This document shows, piece by piece, positions 34,503 through 56,389 of a stretch of DNA of 64,000 bases (position 1 is its first letter; every line of letters begins with the position of its first letter). Source of the stretch: Cercozoa sp. M6MM (lineage: Eukaryota; Endomyxa: Ascetosporea); assembly GCA_040357565.1 (NCBI GenBank), contig JBDODJ010000018.1. The stretch is one strand, 5' to 3'. A model generated the notes under the pieces. The model was not told where the DNA came from. It searched no databases and was given only the letters and a program-made list of their open reading frames with translations. The translations under genes were made by a program, and so were the position numbers.

Positions 34503-35030
34503 ATGGCGTCTTTAGAAGAGGACACGACTTCAGGCGACAAAATCGTGCTGAAGAGGTAGGTTCCATTTCTGCTGCGTGGTTTTTGATTTGCGCGATGTTC
34601 GGCATGGAGTCAATATGACCAATAAATATGAAGTGGAGAACGCGAGTTTTTGGTCGATCGCGAAGTTGCCATGTGTTCGGCCATGATTCGGCGTAACTGT
34701 AGCGGCGTTTTCCTCCACCATTGCACAACTTTTTTGTGAGTACCAGTCGTGCGCAGTGGAGAATCCACACTTCAGCGAGCATGCCGGAAAGGTGCCGTGC
34801 ATCACACTTGACTCAATTGAGCCAGAAGTTTTGCAAAAGGTCATCGAGTACAGTAACATTGCTCTGCTGATCTTTGCCGAGTGTGAAACTCTCTGATCTT
34901 TGACGTTGCTCCTCCAGTGTACTACCGACACAGATATGCACAAGAGGACAACGAAGAGCCGGTGCCAGAGTTCGACTGCGGCGACGAGCCCATGAAAGTG
35001 CTCTCGGCTGCTGCGTTTTTGGATTGCTAG
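34503..35030 (+). CDS. ELOC: Elongin C (SKP1-like adaptor)
   Basis: Adaptor that links SOCS/VHL-box or BC-box substrate receptors to Cullin-2/5 ubiquitin ligases, with Elongin B. Exons 34503-34555, 34634-34698, 34757-34852 and 34918-35030 join in frame to give 108 residues (human 112). Matches: EREFLVDREVAMCSAMIRRN to the human [40 protein letters not shown] in the central region; YMYYRHRYA to YFTYKVRYT; C-terminus AAAFLDC to AANFLDC. Exon 2 is only 65 bases and is easily missed. MOCS2A lies head to head with it, the starts 135 bases apart. Confidence 0.93.
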
Positions 35031-35614
35031 CACGATTTCGCTGCGAGTCTGCGACGCCAAACTTATTCGTTGCCGTCAGGTCAGCGTGCGAGCGGTACGG
35101 GACGCATTCATTGGATGCGACGCCTATTCGATCATGATATCAATGGAACGAACTCAAACGAACTGAAGCAACACAATCGAATGTGACATGGATGCACTGC
35201 AGTGACCATAAGTTTGCCGCCGACACGGTGCTGCCTTTCTGTGCGTGTCTTCGCTTGCTAGTTGATGAAAGAAACAGGTCAGTAGATACATGTAGCGTAG
35301 CGTATGGTAGATACGTTAAGTCTGATACGACTGGATCCGCTTAGATTCGGACCTGACCAACTCCCCTTTGACGTTTCCCAGCAATAAGACCGATTTCTTG
35401 CTTAGTACGATATGCATGGTTGACGCAGGTAGCAGGCTACCGTACAGTACAAGGGGTAAAGACGCGGCGTAGGCAGCCGAGCGTCGGGTCGTCCGTAGTC
35501 GTCCTCGAGTCCCTCAAGATGATTTTTAGCCAGTGGGGTACCCGATACTACTGTAGATTACGCGACGTGCGTACGGGCGGGGAACATTACGCTAGCAACC
35601 GACCGCGACCAGCG
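35031..35614. other. Convergent intergenic region
   Basis: Lies between Elongin C (+) and the large membrane protein (-). It contains scattered GATACG/GTACAG words (35330, 35441-35450). No gene recognised. Confidence 0.4.
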
Positions 35615-38600
35615 CTAGTTCCCGAAAAGAGCGCTCAGTACCTCGGTGCCCTCCGCGACTTTGTTAACCCTCTCGGTCACTGTGTCAGAATCGTGACTTG
35701 GAGCCGGAGAGCCTTCGCTTGGGTCGCAGCGCTCAACATACACACCGACACCGTCGACGCTGGCGGGAGCAATTTGGTTTCTTTTGGTGCGGCGTCGCTG
35801 TTGTCTCCTGGAGTACCATGCGTGCAACAGTACGGTTGCAATCAACGCTGCCGTCATTATCTGTACAGACATATTGTGACTATAGCTTGACGCACGGGAG
35901 CGCCTCGGATACCTGAAGCGACAGCGAAACACCAAAGGAAACGCCCGAGTTCTCATCCGAGACTGTCCAGTGTTCTAGACTCCACGCAAATACATGAAGA
36001 GTTTTGGGACTTATTTTACCGACAGCGACGACGCCGGCAAGTTGAGCTGCGGCAGCGCTGCACTGCGCGAGATTGGAGAAACGACTGAAGAAGGGCCAGC
36101 CTGTGTAGACGGACACGAAGATCAATGCAAAGCACGTAAATGCCACATAAGACTTTGTCGCCACATTATCAACGTATGCGCTCTTGTGAGGTCAAACAAC
36201 AAACTACTTTGATGAGTTTGGACACTCAATGTTCCTGCGAGCTCTACCTGCAAGGCGAGAACTGAGGAAGCTAAGAAGGCTACGCATCTGAAGTAGAAGA
36301 ACTTGCGTCGAAGTCCTTCATCTACGCACGTTTGTGTAGGACATATCACAGTTCAAGCAAAAACTTGGGCGGAAACACTTGATACACATAAAGCCGATCG
36401 AACTGCGTTTCCTCTCGTCCAGTTCGACTGCTTCAGTGTCGAAAGATTCTTTTCCAAGCACCGCACGCGCGCCTTTCGCGAAAATCTCATCTCGGTCGGC
36501 GTTCTACAGTATTGTGGGTATCGGAGAGACTTCCATGCTTCGTTTTATGAAGGGATGGTACTGGAAGAAGGCTTATGATTGCATCTGCTCGCTTGGCTTC
36601 TTTCCAAGTCACAAACAGACCCCAGAGTGGGAAGCCGAGTGTAACGACTGTAAAAATTTATACAAACAAGCACGATAGCAGCGTAAATGCAAGCAAAATG
36701 CCAAGTGATTGATACGCAGAAAAAGAACGAAGCTGCAGACGAAAATGACGGCGTGCGTTCCTATGAGTGGGTTCATGCGCATAAAACGACTGCGTTTTTT
36801 TAAAAGCAGCTGCACACCTTGATAGCATCGCGTGCCTCGATCGTCATACAGTAGAGATTCGGACTAACAACACAGCATCAAAAGACTGTTTTCTAAGATG
36901 AAGATATGCTGTACATCGTCATCGCTGTCAGGAGCGATGCGTGTCACAACGGTGACGCATCGGCTGGCTTGCAGAACGAGCCGAGTTACTCGGACGTAGC
37001 ACACACTTAAGAGTACTAGGACTCCACGAAGCAGCCGAGGCTTCAGCTCGACTCGATAGTACCTACCCAACACTCGTACCAGGTCCCGTGGTACTCAACC
37101 TGAACAGAAAAAGTGCAGCACTGAGGACTGCGTACCATGAGCGGAGTTTGGCGGCAAGAACAACGGCTAGCAACAACGTCGCCATGTACCTGCACGAACG
37201 TTTCATACAGCTTTGTGGTTTTACCTAAGATGCGTTCAGTTGAGACAACATACAGCAAGGTGGCAGTGTAGATCACGCCAAACGACCAGAGACCCCGACC
37301 TTCCCCGAGACACTAGACCAACAAGCCAGGGGGGGGGGGGGGGGTACAACACTCTCCTTGCCGGATATTGTTGGATCTAAACGCAAAGCTACCTCCGGGG
37401 CTGCAGCATTGATGTCAAGTGCTAGCGACGACAGCACACGAAGCTACGTTAACAGAGTAGTACTCTAAATTTATAACACCATGCCCAGAAATAAATGTCC
37501 TTACGAAAGACTTGACGCCTTGTTTTTGTTCGTCGCCAAAGATCTGTTCGGCCACTCCACGCAGTACGAGTAGCTACGCCGAAAGGAGTTCTTGCAAAGA
37601 TACGCAATTAGCGCTTTCAAGATACAAAGCACCAACTGCTGAGTCGCAACGATCATTGCAATCACTATCTGTTCATCCAGGGAAAGGAGTTTAATTGAAA
37701 CCTTAAATCCGACCATTAGAATGAAAGATTGGATACATCGAGGTGCTTGTCTTTCAATACGACTGTAGCAATAGCCTGTTTGGGAAAAAGCACACAATAC
37801 AACCAAGAAAGAAGAGAGCCAAAGCATGCCGTACAATAAGCACGGTGATCGACACTACTGTGATGAGGAGCAGCAATGGCTTCTGGGCTTGACTCTGACA
37901 AGACACGCATCGGTTTCCGTCGCGAAAGTGACCTTCTTCGCACCGACTGCAGTAGTCGTTCCCGTATCTTTCATTGCATTTTGACGTTTCGCGAGAGCCG
38001 TCTTGTCGGAAGTCGTTGATATTCAAACCACCAAGGCATGCCTCGGCAATCGTACACTCACCTACAACATTCACGTAGCCATTGTAGTCGACTCATAACT
38101 GGGAAAACTCGAAGTACCAGGTGGAGAAGCTTCGTCAACGGACCAACGCCCTCTAGTGAATGGTAAGAACACATCGTAAACAAGGAAAATTACTCGGACA
38201 AAAGACGGTGGAATAACTTACGCAGCTGGAAATGCTCGAGCACCGCCGGGACAGTAGGCCCCGGGTGGACATCTTAAAGGCAAAAAGGCGAGTGAAATGA
38301 TGCTTACAAATATCCTGCGACACCCAAAGTGAGGGACTGAGTACTTGAGGCAGGTGTTCGTAGTGACGTCGAGAAATTCGCCCTCTTCGAAACAAGAATC
38401 TACAAGGTAAATGAAGTCGGGACGCATCCATTGGAACGGCACGGAACTTGTCGTCGAAGTGAGAGAGAACGATGCTCTTCGTGCTGCCTGACCGCCTCGT
38501 TCCAGCACTGGTGTCGTAAAGCTCAGTGTGGCCGACCGCAGCACAAAACCGTCATCGTCTTGGTTTAGCAGAAGATTCACCGCTATTGTGCACATAAATC

Positions 38601-39528
38601 ATCAGCGCTAAAATGTTAACTGCAACGACAGTTTATTTAAAAGCGGTACGTTGGCCATCGATTCGCAGGTCAAGCGGGACCACCGAGCCCTCTGAAAGCT
38701 GTGCAACATTGGAGAAATGAAAAACTGTCAAACACGGACTAAGAATTGACTGCTGGTTTCTGCTACCAGAGTAGCGTTGTTTTTGGAGACGTCGACATCG
38801 ACGCCAACCTCAGCGAGGTACTACGACACGATGTCCATAGAATTGACAGTAAGTACATCGTTGGAAGCACAGGTTTTGTACCTCTAGCACTCGTCTCGTA
38901 TTTAGTAGATTACGTATCTTCAACGACACTGTTGTGCCATTAAATCGCATCGTGAGAGGCTCGATGCTGATGACCTCAGTGGTGGAGCTGCCGAATGGTG
39001 ATGGAATACACACCGGGCGCGCCTGCACAGCGGTATGGTGAACTCAGGGATTTTATGAAGGATACATGTGTCTTGTACTAGTTGGTCGGTGTCGAGCACA
39101 AAGCCTTCGCATAAATCGCACAGCGTACCCGTCCACCCTCCAATCGGTAAGTCCTCGTAGCACTCGCAAACGTTGTCCACACAAACCCCTGCTTGATGAC
39201 GAGGAATGGGTAGCGCTCACTGTTGGAACTTGACTCAAATATTATGCGCCTGTAGTAGATTACCATTCGTGCAGTCCAGGGTGCAAGCGACGTCCGCAGG
39301 GATGGTTGTTGCGGCAACCAGCGGGGGCCATTTCGGTTTGCGTGTTGTTGCTGAAGTTGTTGCTGTCGTTGCAGTATCCGTTGTTGTCATCGTCGTTGAA
39401 CTTGTAGTTGTTGCCTTTGTTGAACTTGGAGATGCTGTTGTTGTCGGTGCTGCTGCTGCTGTAGTAGTAATTGTTGTTGTTGCTGTTGTTGTTGTTGTTG
39501 TTGCTGTTGTTGCTGTTGCCGGGGTTGC

Positions 39529-39561
<33 letters not shown>

Positions 39562-42500
39562 CGTAGTAGTCGCAGTGGTCGTAGCAGTAGTTGTTGTTGT
39601 TGCTGTTGGGTCGCACATTACAGTTTGACTTGCACTTGTACTCTCTCCTAAGACACGAAAGCGGCTTTGCATCGGTGATTGCAGCATTTTCAGCAAAGCC
39701 AAGACAGTACCAGCACAGTTGGTTTGTCTAATCGAAAACGAGACAGCACTAACGTTGGTTGACAGGAGCAAGGAGAACTGCCCGTTGCCTTGGAACTCAC
39801 TGACACCCACTGCTTCCAGCGCGAGCCCCGTTGCATTGTCGGTGACTTGTACTTGTATTCTGCCTTGATCTACACGAGAGTAATACAAACCCCTCACAGG
39901 AGTCCGCTTTAAAGCAAGAGTACCACTGGTGTATGCGTACGCGATCGTGCACTGCATGCTTGTTCCGTTGAGGATCGTTGCATTCACCGACAGAAGTTCT
40001 CTAGATTTACCTTGTTTTACCCAGGTATAGCAATGCACACACAACTGAAAACAAGATACCTGATGGCAGGTGCGGAGGAGTAGTAAGGGGCTAGATCCGG
40101 GCTCCACCAACTGTTACGCAAAGAAGTGATGATTCATAGGTCTAAAATATAGATCTACCTAGGCATCCAAAGGTGACTTTGAACATCAACTTACTGCGGA
40201 GACTCGCTGTTGAGATCAGCATTGGCAGCTGCACACGTTTTGTAGATCCTCCTATCTCTGCATTAAAGCGACAGCTCAAACAGCCACGCTCCCAGCGAAG
40301 GTTTGAAAACCTCAGGGGTTGATAACTTACGCGGCGAGAAGCTCCCGCGACGAGGGAGTGACGCAAATGACCATCGAGGCGTTGCTTCCCGAGTCAGGGA
40401 GTGACAGGAATGCATCAGCAGGGATCATGACGTCTAAATTTACTTTCTCAAATACTCGGATTTAGACAACACAGACATGGAAGCTAAAGGTGTACCAGTT
40501 CCTTTTGGCACAGTTGCATACACGATACTACTGTTCGCCGTGTGCAGCTCTATGTTGTAATCCTCAGCTGTGGCCTCGAACGCTTGGAAGCTCACACCGA
40601 TGCCGCAGGTTTGAGCAGTCAGCGCACTGGCATTCAGTGTTACGCTCGTGACTGTACTCGCCGGCAAATCAAACGTGCCGACGACGGTCTTTGTGAACAA
40701 GCCGTGCAGGTCTTCGCCGCCTGGCGCCGTTGATGTCGGCCACGGTCTTGCCGAAACAGAAACTGTCTGCCCAAGATACACTTCGGGAGAGTACACCGAG
40801 GCCAGAATGGCGTCACTGCGAATCAGAACGCTTGAGGAGCATGTGTTGACTGGAATCGTCGTGTTCCGATAAAGCGATAGTTGCGTAAGCTGCTGCGTGG
40901 TTTCGGTTTCGTTCGCTCCAAATGAGAATGGCAAAAGGTTCGTGCTTTGTGGAAGTGAGAAACCCCAGATGCTGAGATCCAATTCAGTCGGTGTACAGGC
41001 CGCGCTTGGGTCGAATGGAAGAACGTCAATTTCGACCAGGTGTTGCGATACAGTCAAGTTGTAGTAGTCGGTCGCTTTGTCTAAAGGAATATTGGTTTCC
41101 ACAGTAGCAACGTGCTTTTGGAGTATAATTCGCTGCGCAGACATACCTTGAAGGCCCACTGATTGAACTGTGAGAGGAAGTTGAATGCGAGCAGTGGTGA
41201 TGGGAGTCGCATACGACGGCATGTAAAGTGTCGACAACGTGATGTTTTCGAACCAGTTAGGTGGTGTCACAAATGACTCGCTGTTCACTGCAGTTGTTGT
41301 TGTCATGCTGCCATTGTTTGATTGGTGTTGGAGGTCCAACCGCAGGTTGTTTTGTAAAAACGCGGTGATCTGCCACAAGAGTTGACAATGCAAACATACA
41401 AAATGCAGTCAGCAAACAATTTTAGTTGTTACCTCAGTTCTGATTGCGGTGGGAACTGTGATGGCAGTGTTGTTGGTGACGTGGTCATAGTTTGCGGAAA
41501 TATCGACTGTGCAACGACTGACATTGAACACATTTGAGTGAGCGCATTGGACTCCACCTGTCAAAGCAGGCGAAGCTGGCACGTGAAGGTCGCTGATCTG
41601 TAAAGTAGACTCGGCCAGTCTGGGTTCCGTGAAGGTTCCCACAATTGTTGGAAAGATAGGCCATCCTGAGAGGTTTGCGATAATTTCATTGTCTGCCAGT
41701 GCGTAGTCTGACGCCAGACTAGCGAACGAGCCCCATCGTGTGACTTCGTCGTCGGTATTGACCTCCTGCTCAACATTTAAATTTGTGCTGGCACGCTCGT
41801 AGAGGAAGGGCAGGAACTACAGTTGGTACCTCCCAAAACCAAGTTCTTCGAAAGACCCTTGGGCGAATCCACCAATAAATGCCTTGGACCGAACCTTGCA
41901 AGTATTGAAACAAAGTAGCCAAGGCGCCATAGCCGTCACTCTGTATTCTGTCCAGCATCGTTTCGCTTATCGACTCAAGACATGCCTTCATCTGTGCGCC
42001 CGTCAATTTGAGGTTGTTTGAGGTTGTTGAATCCCTCGAGCTGAGTGTACATGCATTCAACACGGCTGCGGAAACGTTCGGACGCAGTAAGTACTCGTCC
42101 CCAGCTCTCCACAGCACTTGGTCGAACAGTGGTCCTAGTGCTACGTCAAAGCGCAGCACCGTATCAGTCCTGTCGATGGTAAAGCCTAAAAAGGCAGGCG
42201 TCGACCATGTCCAAGAGTCTTGGAGCTCAAGAATCCACCCTGCGGCATGCGACAAGACGGGTCGGCTGCTTTGTGTGGGCCTCACTTCGACACGAACTGC
42301 GCAGTTTTGTTTCATCAAAGACGGACAAACTGGTGCAGTGCTGTGGATAACTGTACGTGGGCCCGCCTCAGTGCAGCTAACACTAACTGCACCGGTTTGA
42401 TTCTCAAAGCGACAAACGTCTAAAAGGGGGACTTTCGACACATCGAAACTTCCATTTCTTGAGACAACCTCAAGCGCCAAATCCTCTCCTAACAAGTTGA

Positions 42501-43089
42501 ACATATGGTACTTATGGTCTCGGTACTATGGTCTCGGTACCAACCCAAGAAGAAACGTCTGCTCGCAATTCACCCGTTTTCCCGCCAGAAACTGCAAGAC
42601 TCTCGTTGACAGTTACTGTGGTGTGAGCGAGAGAGACTCGCGAGATAGTTGAAAACAGTTCCAGGCTTTGCGATGTCAAGTTGACGGAGAAGTGTGCAAC
42701 TGGCACCTCCACTCCAGAGTCTCTTGGGAATGACAAGTTAAACAATGCCAAAACTCGGTGAACCTTTCTGTTCCCCGCCCTCGCGGGGAAGGTTTCGGTT
42801 TGGAAGCACGCCAAACTCATAGCATCGCGAACTTTGGCAGTGTTTGCGCTCGACGTATTCAGCTTGTCCAGAGTTCCGTCGTACGCCTCCAACAGTACCT
42901 CGGCCAAGCACCCGGGTTGCAGCCGAAACTCTACCCAAAACCATCAGTAATTTACCGAGTCACTCACCTTGGGTCGAGCCACTCACCCACATCGCTCGAG
43001 TTGCTTTGCCGCGTCCAGGCCGCATCCACAAAAGAAACTCTTAGGCCTGCCACAAGTACCAATGCGACCAATAGCGCGTGTGCTAACAT
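35615..43089 (-). CDS. Large receptor-like membrane protein with Thr-rich stalk, Cys-rich modules and C-terminal helices
   Basis: Start MLAHALLVALVLVAGLR (43089-42987) is a signal peptide. A long extracellular region follows, rich in Asn-X-Ser/Thr sites and in beta-type sequence (42900-40440). Next is a threonine-rich stalk encoded by ACN repeats (about 39620-39350), an EGF-like segment CVDNVCECYEDLPIGGWTG (39185-39080), a CPPGAYCPGG module of the GCC2/GCC3 or ephrin-receptor-like type (38275-38235), and CNERYGNDYCSRCEEGHFRD with CVSCQS (37980-37890). From 37870 down are several hydrophobic helices (LLLLITVVSITVLIV, ALALFFLGCIVCFF, AFTCFALIFVSVYTGW). The cytosolic tail is Arg-rich and ends at 35615. 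The multipass end suggests a sensor or polycystin-like receptor, but no named family is certain, and a split into two genes cannot be excluded. Confidence 0.62.
39350..39620. repeat. Coding (ACN)n trinucleotide array
   Basis: GTT/GTC/GTA-rich on the plus strand. On the coding minus strand it encodes long Thr runs broken by Ala, Pro and Ser, a mucin-like O-glycosylation stalk. Confidence 0.85.
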
Positions 43090-43613
43090 TCCTATTGAGA
43101 GATCTAGGCCGTTGCGATGTTAAAATTACTCGAATTGCGAGCTCTGACAACGCAGCGCAGCTCGAGAAAAACTGAAAAACGTTTGTTTCGACAACTGAAT
43201 TTGTTTTCAGTCTTCAGTTTTTGGTTGCGATTTTGAACAATTGCTGCGAATTGCCGTGTGTGCCTACGACGCAAACCAATTGATGGGTCGGATGCAGCCG
43301 TATGGCGCGTAGTCGTGTTCGTTGTCACGTCAACACCGATACGTACAATAACCAAGCAAAGTTACGTTAAATAAATATCAGCCTCGCCGTGTACAGTACG
43401 GTATCGTACGTCGTTTGGCTTGTAGGGAGTACGATTCAACTGCGTGCACAATGCGGTACGGTAGTTGCACGTTGAATGTCGACCCCAGCGCAACGATCAA
43501 GCAATGGGCGAAGGCGAAGAGTCTTCACCAGCGAGACTTGTGCCACTGGTGCTGACGCTCCTGCAGAGTCACAAAGTGTGCCTCAAACAACCAGAGTTAG
43601 GGTACAATTTAAA
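43090..43613. other. Intergenic region with ACGGTA words
   Basis: Upstream of the membrane protein and downstream of the ABC transporter (both -). It contains CAGTACGGTATCGTACG (43395-43411) and GCGGTACGGTAG (43453-43464). No coding feature. Confidence 0.4.
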
Positions 43614-50863
<7,250 letters not shown>

Positions 50864-51512
50864 TCCGGAAATCGGTCGTCAACCGCACACAGACAGACAC
50901 TCCGAGGGCAGCCAGCACGTGCGTGACACGTATGTGTTCCTCTGGCAAATGGCACGCTGGCCCTGTGCAGTACAGTACTCGCGGCACCTCCTGAGACAGA
51001 AGTAATAAGAGCGTTTTGTCAAACCTTCTCTGGCTGTCTTGATGATCTGCATTAAGTGCGCGTTTTGAGAGTATACCCCGCGGTTTCCTGAAGTTGACGG
51101 GTCGCGCAGACTCTCGATTAGTCCTTTCTTGGCTGATCGCCCGACTTGTGATGGGTCGAACTGGCTGTTCACCGTCACAACACGTGAACAGCGTCATTTT
51201 CAGAATGACCAAATGATCTTGAGGAGAATCAAAGAATCGACGGTGTGCTGTATGTGCCTCAGCCATAGTTGTTTTAGTATCGATACAAGTGGAGTAATAA
51301 TATTATACAAGGAAAACCCTGATAGATTTTCCGGGCCCGTATAAATTTAGCATCAGTAAAAGTGAAATAATATCATTATAAATTTTACAAGCTGGCCGAC
51401 ACACATAGTTGTATCTTTTCCGGCCGGATTTTAGCCGGCTCAGATTATAGCCGAATTCGCTGTCTGACATATGGTGCGCTGGTGGTTTGGTAGCCCTGTT
51501 TAACCTCTGATA
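50864..51512. other. Intergenic region upstream of ABCC
   Basis: Lies between two minus-strand genes. An AT-rich stretch is at 51290-51400, and a GC-rich inverted repeat (CCGGC...GCCGG) at about 51420-51441. An open frame at 50879-51266 may be 5' UTR or an extra ABCC exon, but no domain supports it. Confidence 0.4.
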
Positions 51513-54270
<2,758 letters not shown>

Positions 54271-54493
54271 TGTGCAGCCAGCCCAGATCCCAGATTCCAA
54301 AGAGCTCTAGCCTGTCAACCGATCGGCTTAAATTGCAAATTCCTGCAACATTAAACCCAAAGACACACCTGTGCATTCTCTAACACATCTGGATAGCGTT
54401 GACTGCCGCAGCCTTAATTCCTTTTTGTAGCCGTGTCAAAACTGTGTCAGGTGTCTCTGGCTGAGGTGGGTGTGTTTGGGTTCAGTGCCAGTG
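54271..54493. promoter_or_regulatory. Divergent promoter region (kinesin / homeodomain gene)
   Basis: 223 bases between opposite start codons. No known motif seen. Confidence 0.4.
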
Positions 54494-55859
54494 ATGTCCA
54501 GGCGCTCAAGACGTGCGCGTGGTCGTTCCACGGCAGTCTCAGCTCTGCTATCGCAGGAGGTATATTTGTACATTGGTCATAAAACAATGCATGTCCGAAT
54601 ATGAACTGTGCGAGTAGGTCCTGCAAACGTCGTTCGACCAGGCGCCCGAGCCAAGCAACAAGGAGGTGGAGCGACTGTCTTCCACCACAGGTCTTTCGGA
54701 GGACGAAGTGCGCCAATGGTGCGCTGTGTCAGGCGTATAGTCGGGCCAATGTCCTGCTCATATTCTGTAGGTTCGCACAGCGGCGACTCGAGCTCGGTGA
54801 TGATCTCATCCAGCCGTGGTAGATTTATGTCATATTTCTGCTGTTTTACATCACGAGCTTATCCCTGTTCAACAGGAAGGTGCAGCAAGAGGACGAAGAG
54901 GATGCTCCCATGCATGACAGCGAACCTGAGGTTCTCCCTGTCTCGTTTATGTATGCATGTACCTGTATGGTAGCCTTGTGATAGGAAGATGACAGACCTA
55001 CGAAAAAGCGTCGCACTGTTGCAGCTCATTCCATGTATGGCTCGTGTCTTTTTGGTAGCCCCCCCCCCCGTACCCTGCTTGTAGGAACGCACGACGTCGT
55101 GGTGCCGCAGGGCATACGTGGTCGGCGCAACTCATGCGACAGCAAAACCGCGAGCGCAAGCGCAAGGGCCGCCGCACCAAAACTTCGGCCATACACATGC
55201 TGCTGCGTGGCAACTACGTTGACACACTCCAGGTCGACACCAAACAGATTGCGTTCCCGCTCGAGCGTTGTCGTCGCAGTTCCAACACCATCGTTGTACC
55301 CTGTCATTTGTCTACCCACTTGATACCCTCTACTCCATGCTTCTATCTGACCCGCCGCCTTAGGTGGAGTTGCCGCCTGAGGCTTGGCCGGCACGCCGAC
55401 GAGGCAACGCAGTCGACAAGACCAATATACCAACTCCCGTGTACTCTGTGTTTTCTCTGTGTCGCCGTGTGTTGTGTCTCCACGTGTGTTGTCACAGAAT
55501 GAAAAATCGGCTCACCAAGGACAGAGTCACTGTGCGACGTCGCGCCAAGACTGTCGAAGATGTACGAGCTTGCTGTCTTAGTTGTGCTTAATGAGTGTGA
55601 GTGTGAGTGTGGGTGTGTCTGTGTTGATGTGCGCACACACCTGGCAGACGATTCAAATGCTGCTTGAGGCCAAAGACCGCGCCGACGAGGAGCGCCAATC
55701 ACTCGCCGTACGGCAACAGCGACTACCGTCCAAGTATGTGGTAACCCTCCCTGCACACANNNNNNNNNNNNNNNNNNNNNNNNNNNNNNNNNNNNNNNNN
55801 NNNNNNNNNNNNNNNNNNNNNNNNNNNNNNNNNNNNNNNNNNNNNNNNNNNNNNNNNNN

Positions 55860-55904
<45 letters not shown>

Positions 55905-55982
55905 CCTTGTTCTTGCATTACGGCGATTTAGTGTTGCAACCTCCTCTGTGTGCCTTTCTGTAGCTTCCAGAAAACAGTCTGA
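54494..55982 (+). CDS. Atypical homeodomain transcription factor
   Basis: Ten exons keep frame: 54494-54559, 54618-54718, 54771-54815, 54876-54930, 54985-55034, 55085-55295, 55364-55440, 55498-55561, 55648-55733 and 55964-55982 (257 residues). The homeodomain spans the first 60 residues: Arg-rich arm RRSRRARGRST, helix 1 VSALLSQEVLQTSFDQ, PEPSNKEVERLSSTTGLS, and recognition helix EDEVRQWFAQRRLELG. Trp48, Phe49, Arg52 and Arg53 are kept, but the near-invariant Asn51 is Gln and position 50 is Ala. An acidic segment, KKRR nuclear signal, and a basic middle region RQQNRERKRKGRRTKTS follow. The last intron contains 100 N, so a hidden exon is possible. The spacing is normal, so this is not a TALE-type homeodomain. 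Confidence 0.78.
55755..55902. repeat. (CA)n microsatellite with 100-N gap
   Basis: CA repeat with N at 55760-55859, in the last intron of the homeodomain gene. Gap size is probably nominal. Confidence 0.9.
55760..55859. other. Assembly gap (100 N)
   Basis: Run of N inside a CA microsatellite. The round size suggests a placeholder. Confidence 0.99.
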
Positions 55983-56389
55983 GTGTGCGCCGCATCTCGC
56001 GCATCTCCATGCTTGGTGGACACACATGTATCGCGCACCACTAGCGGTCGAGTACCCGACCGGCAAACGAAGACGCGAACGGGACTCGGGTGATCATGAC
56101 GATCACGTTGCACTGATCGATCTGATACGACACCACTCCATATATCCTTATTTTTCCGGGTTAAATCTACTCCAACCTCAGCGCATTCGCAGCTGATACG
56201 ATTGACTTGACTCGCGTTGCGTTGATAGCTTACAGAATAAAACGGGCAGTTGAGTTTTACATACCATTACGTGGACACGACATGCACACATCTAGAGGCA
56301 GAGTCGGGTTCCGCTGATCCAGTCCAATATCCGCGAGTGGACACACAACGCGTCAATAAAGTGGAGGCCGGCCTATTCCAGACCTGCAA
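55983..56389. other. Convergent intergenic region
   Basis: Downstream of the homeodomain gene. An AATAAA at 56236-56241 may be its polyadenylation signal. Short frames on both strands are not convincing. Confidence 0.4.

Noticed and set aside
39206-39628. Plus-strand Val-rich frame of 140 codons
   Set aside because: Antisense of the Thr-rich (ACN)n stalk of the membrane protein.
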